Program-made: the position numbers and the translations under genes
Shown here: positions 6,213-12,700 of the stretch, in pieces
Layout of the letters: every line of letters starts with the position of its first letter
Numbering within the stretch: position 1 is the first letter of the stretch
NCBI GenBank assembly: GCA_038251625.1
Contig: JBBSBE010000108.1
Span: 1 to 13,204 of the forward strand
From: JBBQXK01 sp038251625
GTDB lineage: Bacteria > Pseudomonadota > Alphaproteobacteria > Rhodobacterales > Rhodobacteraceae
DNA length: 13,204 bases
Reading direction: 5' to 3'
Notes under the pieces: model-generated
What the model saw: the letters and a program-made list of their open reading frames with translations, nothing else
The model's database searches: none
Told to the model about the DNA's origin: nothing

Positions 6213-7581
6213 CGCGGGTTCCAAACAAATGTCCCAGCACCTCGTCGAAGGCGAGGATCAGACGGTCGATCTGGCGCTTCTTCGTGGCGGGGGAAATCAG
6301 CATCATGTTGTGGAAGGGCGCGATCAGGCAGCCCCGGTTCAGAAGGCCCTGATGCACGGCGGCCTCGAGCTCTGGCATATGCGCGGCGGCGGCGTCTGAT
6401 GAATTGCGCAAGGGGCCCGGTGCGCAGATGAATTCCACACGCGCCCCGACGCGAACAACGTGCCACGGGGCGCTGTGGGCTGCAATCACGCGCGCCAGAC
6501 CGGCCTCCAGCCGCGCGGCCCCTGTTTCCATGTGGGCGTAATTCTCTGCCGTCATGACTTCAGACAGGGTGGCTGCAAGGCACGCAAGCTGCATCGGATT
6601 GGCCGAAAGCGTGGTGCCCATCCCCGAATGCCCCGATGCGCGGCCCGCGTTGACGGCGATGTAGCGTTCCGCAACGGCAGGCGAGAGGCCCCAGACGGCG
6701 GTGGGCATCCCGCCCGCGATACATTTCCCGGCCACAAAGATATCGGGCTGCAATCGGTGTACGGCGGTATAGCCGCCAAGCCCGGACGAGATCGTATGCG
6801 TCTCATCGATCATCAATAGCGCGCCGTGGCGTGTGGCGGCGTCGCGCAGCCCCTGGTGAAAGCCCGGCGCAGGCAGGACCATGCAGGAATTGGTCATCAC
6901 AGGCTCGGTCAGGATCGCGGCCACATCGCCTTTGGCCAGTGCCGCCTCGACGCCCGCCAGATCGTTGAACTCGACGGCGACAGCGACCTTTGACAGATCT
7001 GCCACCTGACCCAGCAGCCCGGGGCGGTTGACCGTGCGCCCTTTCCTGAGCGTCACGAAGATATCGTCGACGGTGCCATGGTAGCAGCCCGCGAAAACCA
7101 GCACCTTGGGCCGCCCGGTCACCGCGCGGGCGACGCGCAGGGCAAAGCGGTTGGCATCGGTGGCGGTGGTGGCGATCTGCCAGCGGAAATCGCCGAAGGT
7201 TCGGGTCAGAAGCTGCCCCACGTCCGCCGTGGCCTCGGACGGCAGCATCGTCGTCAGCCCCCGGCGGGCCTGCCGCCGGATCGCCTTGGCCACGGGCGCG
7301 GGCGAATGGCCGAACATCGAACCGGTATCGCCAAGGCAGAAATCATCCAGTTCGTAGCCGTCGGTATCGGTCAACCGCGCGCCTTCGGCTTTGGCCACAA
7401 GAAGCGGGAACGGCATCGGCCAGTCGGTCATCCAGTGCAACGGGACGCCTGCCAGCCAATCGCCCATCTGCCTCATCGCTGCTTCTGCCCGCGGGCGCCC
7501 TGCGGCATAGCGCGACGCCTCGCGCCCCCGGAAGGCGGCAAGTCGCGCTTTCGGCACGCCCGCGATGGTGTCGGTGGTCAT
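6205..7581 (-). CDS. Class III PLP-dependent aminotransferase (GSA-aminomutase-like)
   Basis: Fold-type I transaminase of 458 residues, in the glutamate-1-semialdehyde aminomutase/omega-transaminase group. Visible motifs are GDTGSMFGHSP near residue 84, CYHGTVDD near 166, the PLP-ring aspartate Asp259 in MIDETHT, the Schiff-base Lys286 in VAGKCIAGGMP and GTTLSANP near 322. The DETHT motif differs from the DEV.TGFR of true HemL, so it is unlikely to serve heme synthesis. It probably moves an amino group between an amine or omega-amino acid and a keto acid or aldehyde. The start at 7581 is supported by an AAGGGACAGGA purine tract just upstream; extension to 7743 would run into the decarboxylase gene. 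It lies 56 nt after the decarboxylase gene, the only gap in the operon, and overlaps the ligase gene. Substrate unproven; an aldehyde or amine made by its operon partners is the simplest guess. Confidence 0.87.
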   Translation of the reverse strand: MTTDTIAGVPKARLAAFRGREASRYAAGRPRAEAAMRQMGDWLAGVPLHWMTDWPMPFPLLVAKAEGARLTDTDGYELDDFCLGDTGSMFGHSPAPVAKAIRRQARRGLTTMLPSEATADVGQLLTRTFGDFRWQIATTATDANRFALRVARAVTGRPKVLVFAGCYHGTVDDIFVTLRKGRTVNRPGLLGQVADLSKVAVAVEFNDLAGVEAALAKGDVAAILTEPVMTNSCMVLPAPGFHQGLRDAATRHGALLMIDETHTISSGLGGYTAVHRLQPDIFVAGKCIAGGMPTAVWGLSPAVAERYIAVNAGRASGHSGMGTTLSANPMQLACLAATLSEVMTAENYAHMETGAARLEAGLARVIAAHSAPWHVVRVGARVEFICAPGPLRNSSDAAAAHMPELEAAVHQGLLNRGCLIAPFHNMMLISPATKKRQIDRLILAFDEVLGHLFGTRDA

Positions 7582-7603
7582 GATGTCCTGTCCCTTTCCT
7601 CGG

Positions 7604-7626
7604 GCGCTTAGCGCAAGGCGCGCGCT
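7604..7626. repeat. Palindromic hairpins in the only spacer of the operon
   Basis: GCGCTTAGCGC (7604-7614) is a perfect palindrome with 5-bp arms, and AGCGC (7610-7614) can alternatively pair with GCGCT (7622-7626). They sit in the 56-nt spacer between the decarboxylase and class III aminotransferase genes. There is no T-run in either direction. This may be an mRNA processing or stability element, or chance in GC-rich DNA. Confidence 0.25.
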
Positions 7627-7637
7627 TGGGGAAGGGG

Positions 7638-9209
7638 TCAGGGTGCGCGGATCTCGATCAGGCGGGGGCCGGGGGAGGGCGCGGTGAGGGCGCTGCGGAT
7701 CGCTGCGGGGTCTGGCGCCACGCTTGCGAAGGGCAGACCGCATGCGGCGGCGAAGGGCGCGAGGATCAGCGGCGAAGGCGTGCAGCCGATCACCTCTGCG
7801 CCCGCGCCTGCCATCGCCTCGGCAATCTCGCGGAAGCCTGCGTTGTTCCAGACGACAAAGGTGATGGGCAGGCCCTCGTCAAGCGCCGTGCGCAATTCGC
7901 CGGGGCTGAACTGCAACCCGCCGTCGCCGATAAGGCAGATCACGGGCGTTCCCGGTGCGGCCAGCGCCGCCCCCACGGCAGCGCCCGGCGAAAAGCCCAA
8001 CGCACCATAGCCCGTGGCCGCATTGAACCAGCCGCCGGGACGATCATGCGCATAGACAAGGTTTGCGGCATAAACGGCTTGCGTGCTGTCGCCGACGATG
8101 ATGCTGCCGGGCACCGCATCCCGCATTGCCTCCACGCAGGCCAGGCGGTGGGGCATTTCGGGGTCGAGCCGTTCCAGTTCCGCCCGCGCGGCATCCCGTG
8201 CGGCCGCCGCCCGTGCCTTGCCGTCGCCCTGTCTGGGCATGGCGTGTGGTCGCAGCGCAAGAAGGGCGGCGCCCGCGTCGGCAAGGATCGGTATGGCGGC
8301 GGGGTGGCGGGCGAGTTGATCGGGGCAGACGTCGATCCGGATCATCGCCGACAGATCGGGCAAGCCGCCACGCACATACATGTCATAGTCGGTCGGCCCG
8401 AATTCGGTGCCCACCGCCAGCACCGCATCCGCCCCCGCAACCAGATCGCGCACCGCATCGAGCGAGGGCGAGGCGGGCACTGCCAAGGGATGCCCGGCCA
8501 TCAGGCCGCGCGCGTTGACGGTCTGGACCACCGGAGCGTCGAACGCCTCGGCCACCACCCTGAGCGGGACCCCGGCCTCCCGGCAGCCCCCTCCTGCAAG
8601 GATGACCACGCGCTTTGCGCCTTGCAGCCGTGCTGCCGCTGCCTGAACGGCGGAGGCTTCTGGCGCGGGGCGCTGCGTTGGCGTCGCCGCCGTGACCGGC
8701 GGGCAGGGCAGGGGCATCACGTCGGTGGGTACTTGCAGATGCACCGGGCCGGGGCGGCCCGTGGCCAGCGCCGCAAAGGCCGCGTCGAGCATGGGCCCCA
8801 ACGCCTCGGGTCCAACCACATGGAATGTGGGGCACAGCGTGGCCACCATTGCCGACTGGTCAGGCAGTTCGTGCAGCAGGCCGAGCCCGCGCCCAAGGCT
8901 CGCACGCCGGTTCACCCCCGAAACGATCAGTACCGGAACCGAATCCGCACGTGACTGTGCCATGGCCGTCAGGGCATTCGTGACGCCGGGCCCGGTGATC
9001 ACGAAGGCAACCCCCGGCTTTCCCGACACGCGGGCATAGCCATCGGCCATGAAGGCAGCACCCTGTTCGTGTCGCGCGGTCACATGGCGGATGCCGGATC
9101 CGGCAAGGCCCCGATACATCTCGACAGTGTGAACGCCGGGAATGCCGAACACCACCTCGACCCCGCGCGCGGCAAGGCTGGACACAAGTTCTTCGCCGAC
9201 CGTCCTCAT
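7638..9209 (-). CDS. Thiamine-diphosphate-dependent 2-oxo acid decarboxylase (AruI-like)
   Basis: Protein of 523 residues with the three-domain acetolactate-synthase-like architecture: Pyr domain about 1-165, central domain about 185-320, PP domain about 355-520. The activating glutamate is Glu48 in RHEQGAAFMADGYAR. The ThDP/Mg motif runs from GDGG (428-431) to the NN pair at 455-456. The central-domain stretch GTEFGPTDYDMY resembles 5-guanidino-2-oxopentanoate (2-ketoarginine) decarboxylase, AruI, which makes 4-guanidinobutanal and CO2 in the arginine transaminase pathway. The directly preceding AruH-like aminotransferase makes this reading more likely. Acetolactate synthase proper is less likely because no regulatory subunit gene is adjacent. 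The ATG overlaps the AruH-like stop by 4 nt (9206-9209), with GGAG 8 nt upstream. Family assignment is firm; the exact substrate is inferred. Confidence 0.82.
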   Translation of the reverse strand: MRTVGEELVSSLAARGVEVVFGIPGVHTVEMYRGLAGSGIRHVTARHEQGAAFMADGYARVSGKPGVAFVITGPGVTNALTAMAQSRADSVPVLIVSGVNRRASLGRGLGLLHELPDQSAMVATLCPTFHVVGPEALGPMLDAAFAALATGRPGPVHLQVPTDVMPLPCPPVTAATPTQRPAPEASAVQAAAARLQGAKRVVILAGGGCREAGVPLRVVAEAFDAPVVQTVNARGLMAGHPLAVPASPSLDAVRDLVAGADAVLAVGTEFGPTDYDMYVRGGLPDLSAMIRIDVCPDQLARHPAAIPILADAGAALLALRPHAMPRQGDGKARAAAARDAARAELERLDPEMPHRLACVEAMRDAVPGSIIVGDSTQAVYAANLVYAHDRPGGWFNAATGYGALGFSPGAAVGAALAAPGTPVICLIGDGGLQFSPGELRTALDEGLPITFVVWNNAGFREIAEAMAGAGAEVIGCTPSPLILAPFAAACGLPFASVAPDPAAIRSALTAPSPGPRLIEIRAP

Positions 9210-10384
9210 GGTGCCATCTCCATCGCGAGTTCCGCAATGCGGTCACAGGCGGTCGCCGTGCGGTCATCAGGTTGCGTCAGGCTCAGCCGCAGCCACCCCG
9301 TCAGCGCCGCACCAAAGCTTGCGCCCGGCATGACCGCCACGCCCTTTTCTTCCAGCAGACGCGCGGCGAAAACCTCGCCGCTTGGCGACACGTTCCGCAC
9401 ATCCACCAGCGCGAACATTCCCGCTTCGGGCGCGTTGACGGCCAACCCCGCCACCCCATCCAGCCGCGCATGGATCAGGGCCGCACGGGCGGCAAAGCGG
9501 GTCGCCATCGCCGCAGCCACGGGAGAGGGCACCGAAATGGCAAGCGCGGTCATGTCAGCAATGAAGGGCTGGTTGCCGAACAGCATCGTTTCAGACAGCG
9601 GCAACGTGCGCGTGCAGAATTCGGCGGGTCCGACGCACCAACCCGAGCGGAAGCCCGGGGCCGCGTGGGATTTCGAGATCGAGGCTACCACGATCACCCG
9701 CTCGGCCAACCCCGGATCGGCCAGCGGAGACGTGAAGGTGGCGCCGTCGAAGATCATCTCTTCATACACCTCGTCGCAAACGATCCAGAGGTCATGTGCC
9801 TTTGCCAATGCGCCGATTTCGGCAAGATCGTCAGGGCGCAGAATGGCACCGGTCGGATTGTGCGGGGTGTTGAGCAGGATCACGCGCGTGGCAAGTGTCA
9901 GCGCGGCAGCGATATCAGCGGCGTCGATGCGAAAACCCCGCGCGGGACGCAGCGGCACGGGCACGGCTGTCGCGCCCGTGGCTGCGATCACGCCGCCATA
10001 GGTGGCGTACATCGGATCGCCCACCAGCACTTCGTCCCCGGGGCCAGCAAGCGCTGTCATCACTGCATAAAGGGCGGTCTGTGTGCCGGGAAAGCACAGC
10101 ACCTGATCGGGGCCGATCAGCCGCCCTGCCCGCGCGGTGTAACGGTCGGCCAGCGCCTGCAACAGCCGTGCCTCGCCTCGCCCGTCGGAATAGCCAAGCC
10201 GCCCTGCCCGCATCGCTGACACGGCGGCCTCGACCATCACGTCCGGTGTGGGGACGTCGGGCTCGCCGATAGTCAGCTCTATGATCTCGCGCCCCGCCCG
10301 CTGCATGGCGCGGGCCTGCGCGTGAAGTGCCCATTTGGCGCCACCGAGATGGGCAAGCCGATCCGTCACCTTTGCGTATCTCAC
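9206..10384 (-). CDS. Class I/II PLP-dependent aminotransferase (arginine:pyruvate transaminase AruH-like)
   Basis: Fold-type I aminotransferase of 392 residues, close in length to Pseudomonas AruH as I recall it. Motifs are GYSDGRGEARL near residue 64, the PLP-contact Asn176 in NTPHNPTG, Asp204 in CDEVYEEM, the Schiff-base Lys238 in SISKSHAAPG and Arg246 in GFRSGW. AruH transfers the alpha-amino group of arginine to pyruvate, giving 2-ketoarginine and alanine. The adjacent AruI-like decarboxylase is the expected next step. Other alpha-amino acids remain possible because this family is broad. Translation starts at GTG (10384-10382), which overlaps the TetR stop as GTGA, with GGAAGG 6 nt upstream. 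It is the second gene of the operon and, through overlaps at both ends, is coupled to the regulator and the decarboxylase. Confidence 0.82.
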   Translation of the reverse strand: MRYAKVTDRLAHLGGAKWALHAQARAMQRAGREIIELTIGEPDVPTPDVMVEAAVSAMRAGRLGYSDGRGEARLLQALADRYTARAGRLIGPDQVLCFPGTQTALYAVMTALAGPGDEVLVGDPMYATYGGVIAATGATAVPVPLRPARGFRIDAADIAAALTLATRVILLNTPHNPTGAILRPDDLAEIGALAKAHDLWIVCDEVYEEMIFDGATFTSPLADPGLAERVIVVASISKSHAAPGFRSGWCVGPAEFCTRTLPLSETMLFGNQPFIADMTALAISVPSPVAAAMATRFAARAALIHARLDGVAGLAVNAPEAGMFALVDVRNVSPSGEVFAARLLEEKGVAVMPGASFGAALTGWLRLSLTQPDDRTATACDRIAELAMEMAP

Positions 10385-11007
10385 GCCGCACCTTCCAGTT
10401 TAACTCCAAGAACGGCCCCGATGGCCGATAGTCCGATCTGCGCCAGTTCCCCTTCGGCGAAAGCATCGGGCAGGGCCGAGCCTTCCATCCACAGCCCGTC
10501 GATGACCGCGTTGCAGGCGATGGCTTCCCGGCGCAATTGCCCTTCATCCGCCGGTCGGTCGAGCTGCGCGATCAGGCCCTGCAGCTGGTTGCGATAGGAA
10601 AGATATGTCGTCTCGTGGATGTCACGGACCGCCGGATCGCGACGTACCATGTCGAGAAAGCCTGCCCACACCCCTAGTCTTTGCGGATCGAGCACTGGTG
10701 GACGGAAGGAGGCGCCGACAAAGGCCGCAAGCCGCGCCTCGGGCGTTTCCCCGGCCTGTTCTGCGGCGACAAGGCTTTCTGCCGTCATGCTTTCCATGAC
10801 CTGCCGATAGGCGGCGCGCAACAGATCTTCCCGCGTTGCGAAATAATGGCGGATCAGGCCCGGGGTCACGCCCGCACGATCTGCGATGGCGCGCACAGTG
10901 GCGAATCCGGCGCCCGCCTCGGACACCAGAGCCACGGTTGCGGCGATAAGCGCCTCACGGCGCTTCTCTTCCCCCTCGCGCCTGAATTTGCGTCGGTCGC
11001 CTGTCAC
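10381..11007 (-). CDS. TetR/AcrR family transcriptional regulator (BetI-like)
   Basis: Regulator of 208 residues. The N-terminal TetR DNA-binding domain covers about residues 13-60 and includes the helix-turn-helix ATVRAIADRAGVTPGLIRHY followed by FATREDLL. The C-terminal ligand-binding part contains AVIDGLWMEG, resembling the BetI-type C-terminal domain. The start is taken as GTG at 11007 because GGAGG lies exactly 5 nt upstream; a TTG at 11040 would extend the protein by 11 residues but has no ribosome site. It is the first gene of the catabolic operon and overlaps the AruH-like gene by 4 nt, so it probably represses its own operon and perhaps the divergent ABC importer. The inducer is likely the imported substrate or a product of the enzymes, which is inferred from context. 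Confidence 0.88.
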   Translation of the reverse strand: MTGDRRKFRREGEEKRREALIAATVALVSEAGAGFATVRAIADRAGVTPGLIRHYFATREDLLRAAYRQVMESMTAESLVAAEQAGETPEARLAAFVGASFRPPVLDPQRLGVWAGFLDMVRRDPAVRDIHETTYLSYRNQLQGLIAQLDRPADEGQLRREAIACNAVIDGLWMEGSALPDAFAEGELAQIGLSAIGAVLGVKLEGAA

Positions 11008-11023
11008 GCGTACCTCCGAACCT

Positions 11024-11029
11024 ATTATA
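11024..11029 (-). promoter_or_regulatory. Candidate -10 box for the TetR operon
   Basis: On the minus strand a perfect TATAAT (11029-11024) lies 16 nt upstream of the GTG start and 6 nt before the GGAGG ribosome site. No good -35 hexamer is found at 16-18 nt spacing (ATCGGA or neighbours). Transcription would start at or next to the ribosome site, giving an extremely short leader. A perfect match in such GC-rich DNA is notable, but the poor -35 and short leader make it provisional. Confidence 0.4.
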
Positions 11030-11030
11030 C

Positions 11031-11067
11031 GCTTGCACAATTACGTTCCGATTGGCTTACTGCAAGC
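11031..11067. promoter_or_regulatory. Inverted repeat in the divergent spacer, candidate operator
   Basis: Perfect 7-bp arms GCTTGCA (11031-11037) and TGCAAGC (11061-11067) flank 23 bases, which themselves contain CAAT (11038-11041) and ATTG (11051-11054). The whole element lies between the TetR gene and the ABC ATPase gene and adjoins the TATAAT of the TetR operon. It is the best candidate for the operator of the divergent TetR regulator. The arms are spaced wider than in most compact TetR operators, so two dimers or a different true site are possible. Confidence 0.4.
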
Positions 11068-11086
11068 GCCATTCAAGAAAAGAGCG

Positions 11087-11893
11087 ATGCTGAAAACGCA
11101 CCCTGGAACCCATTCCGGACCTGTTCAAGCACAGGCTACGCGTCCGGAAGCGATCCGGATTGAAAACCTGCGCAAATCATTTGGCAGCCTCGAAGTGCTC
11201 AAGGGTGTGTCGATGACGGCGCATGAAGGTGACGTGGTGGCGATCATCGGGGGGTCGGGATCGGGTAAGTCGACGCTTTTGCGCTGCATAAATTTTCTGG
11301 AAACGCCATCGGCGGGCAAGATCGTGATCGGTGGCGAGGAAGTGGCCTGCCGGGCCGACGGGGCACCGGCCAACCGCCGCCAGATCGAGCATTTGCGCCA
11401 AAGGCTGGGCATGGTGTTCCAGAGCTTCAATCTGTGGACCCACAAGACTGTGCTGGAAAACCTGATCGAGGTGCCCGTCCACGTGCTTGGCACCCCGCGC
11501 GCCGAGGCGATCACGCGCGCGCGGGCGCTTCTGGAACGGGTCGGGCTGGAGGCGAAGGAAGACGCCTACCCGGCATTCCTGTCGGGCGGCCAGCAACAAC
11601 GTGCGGCAATCGCGCGGGCGCTGTGCGTGGAACCGCGCGCGATGCTGTTCGACGAGCCGACCTCGGCGCTGGACCCCGAACTTGTGGGCGAAGTGCTGGC
11701 CGTGATCCGGGCTCTTGCGGGCGAAGGTCGCACGATGGTGCTTGTGACGCATGAAATGAAATTCGCGCGCGAGGTGGCCAGTCACGTCATCTACCTGCAC
11801 AATGGCCTTGTCGAAGAGGAAGGGCCGCCCGAGGCGCTGTTCGGCGCGCCCAAATCTGACCGGCTGAAACAATTTCTGAAATCCGTCGCCTAA
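11087..11893 (+). CDS. Polar/basic amino acid ABC importer, ATP-binding subunit (HisP/GlnQ-like)
   Basis: Cytoplasmic ATPase of 268 residues that drives a binding-protein-dependent amino acid importer of the polar amino acid transporter group. Motifs: Walker A GGSGSGKST (55-63), Q-loop Gln112 in VFQSFNLW, signature LSGGQQQR (165-172), Walker B AMLFDEP with catalytic Glu190, D-loop SALDP and switch His222 in VTHEM. The RADGAPANRRQ insertion after the first strands is like the HisP/AotP subgroup for basic amino acids. The ATG at 11087 gives about 20 residues before the conserved core; only a weak AAAAGAG ribosome site precedes it, and the longer upstream reading would run across the TetR gene. 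It is the first gene of the plus-strand transporter operon, 27 nt before the binding-protein gene. Confidence 0.92.
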   Translation: MLKTHPGTHSGPVQAQATRPEAIRIENLRKSFGSLEVLKGVSMTAHEGDVVAIIGGSGSGKSTLLRCINFLETPSAGKIVIGGEEVACRADGAPANRRQIEHLRQRLGMVFQSFNLWTHKTVLENLIEVPVHVLGTPRAEAITRARALLERVGLEAKEDAYPAFLSGGQQQRAAIARALCVEPRAMLFDEPTSALDPELVGEVLAVIRALAGEGRTMVLVTHEMKFAREVASHVIYLHNGLVEEEGPPEALFGAPKSDRLKQFLKSVA

Positions 11894-11920
11894 GGCGGAA
11901 GCAACCACTGGGAGATGACC

Positions 11921-12694
11921 ATGAAGACCACAATCCTCGCCCTCACCGCCGCATTGGCGCTGACCGCAGCCGCCGCCGAAGCCCAGACCGTGAAGGTCGG
12001 TATCGCCGCCGAAGCCTACCCACCCTTCGCCTCGCCCGATGCCAGCGGCAAATGGGTCGGCTGGGAGGTGGATATGATAGGTGCGGTGTGCGCCGCTGCC
12101 GAACTGACGTGCGAGATCACTCCCGTTGCGTGGGACGGCATCATCCCGTCGCTGACCTCGGGACAGATCGATGCCATCATGGCCTCGATGTCGATCACAG
12201 AAGAGCGCAGCAAAACCATCGACTTCTCGGACAAATACTACAACACGCCGACCGTGATCGTTGGCCCCAAGGGCGAAGCGATGACGGCGGATGCCGCGGG
12301 GCTGAAGGGCAAGATCCTTGGCGTGCAGGTATCGACCGTGCATGAGGCGTATGCGCAAAAGCATTTTGCGGATGCGGTGGCCGAGATCAAGATTTACCAG
12401 ACCCAGGACGAGGCCAACCAGGACCTCGTGGCCGGTCGCATCGACGCGACGCAAGCTGACAGCATTGCACTTGACGCGTTCCTTTCCAGCGATGCGGGTG
12501 CGGCCTGCTGCGAGGTGAAGGGCGCGGTGGCCGACGATCCGGCGGTGCTGGGCCTTGGCGTTGGCGTGGGCTTGCGCAAGGGCGAGGATGAGCTGAAAGC
12601 CAAGTTCAACGCAGGCATCGCCAAGGTGATCGCTGACGGCACTTATGAGACGATCTCAAAGCCCTATTTCGCCTCTTCTATCTACGGCGGCTGA
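11921..12694 (+). CDS. Amino acid ABC transporter periplasmic binding protein (LAO/HisJ-like)
   Basis: Protein of 257 residues with a Sec signal peptide: a short basic start, a hydrophobic alanine/leucine core and a likely cut after AEA at residue 21. It belongs to the family 3 solute-binding proteins. By hand alignment with Salmonella LAO protein, alpha-amino/carboxylate contacts are kept: Ser89 and Ser91, Arg96 in SMSITEER, and Asp180. Trp71 sits where LAO has Phe52. Cys57 and Cys64 match the LAO disulfide (C-x6-C). The aspartate of LAO that contacts the cationic side chain (Asp11) appears replaced by Ala, with Glu31 two residues away, so ligand preference may differ from plain Lys/Arg/Orn. 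The ATG at 11921 is chosen because GGGAG lies 6 nt upstream; an ATG at 11915 abuts the ribosome site. A CC pair at 196-197 is unusual. Confidence 0.92.
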   Translation: MKTTILALTAALALTAAAAEAQTVKVGIAAEAYPPFASPDASGKWVGWEVDMIGAVCAAAELTCEITPVAWDGIIPSLTSGQIDAIMASMSITEERSKTIDFSDKYYNTPTVIVGPKGEAMTADAAGLKGKILGVQVSTVHEAYAQKHFADAVAEIKIYQTQDEANQDLVAGRIDATQADSIALDAFLSSDAGAACCEVKGAVADDPAVLGLGVGVGLRKGEDELKAKFNAGIAKVIADGTYETISKPYFASSIYGG

Positions 12695-12700
12695 TAGCGC

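Noticed and set aside
7626..8954. Plus-strand open frame opposite the ThDP decarboxylase (442 codons)
   Set aside because: Low-complexity Arg/Gly/His-rich product with no motif; the real gene on the other strand has the full ThDP signature.
7638..9209. Acetolactate synthase large subunit (IlvB) as the identity of the ThDP enzyme
   Set aside because: No small regulatory subunit gene adjoins it, and the coupled AruH-like gene and TDYDMY motif favour an AruI-like decarboxylase, although the fold is shared.
9069..10219. Two plus-strand open frames opposite the AruH-like gene
   Set aside because: Both are composition shadows without motifs or ribosome sites; the minus-strand aminotransferase accounts for the region.
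10886..11086. Upstream in-frame extension of the ABC ATPase
   Set aside because: The extension would cover the divergent promoter region and the TetR N-terminus; the protein core is complete from the ATG at 11087.
11177..12454. Minus-strand open frame (425 codons) opposite the ABC ATPase and binding protein
   Set aside because: It spans two well-supported genes and their spacer on the other strand, and its product is His/Arg-rich with no family resemblance.
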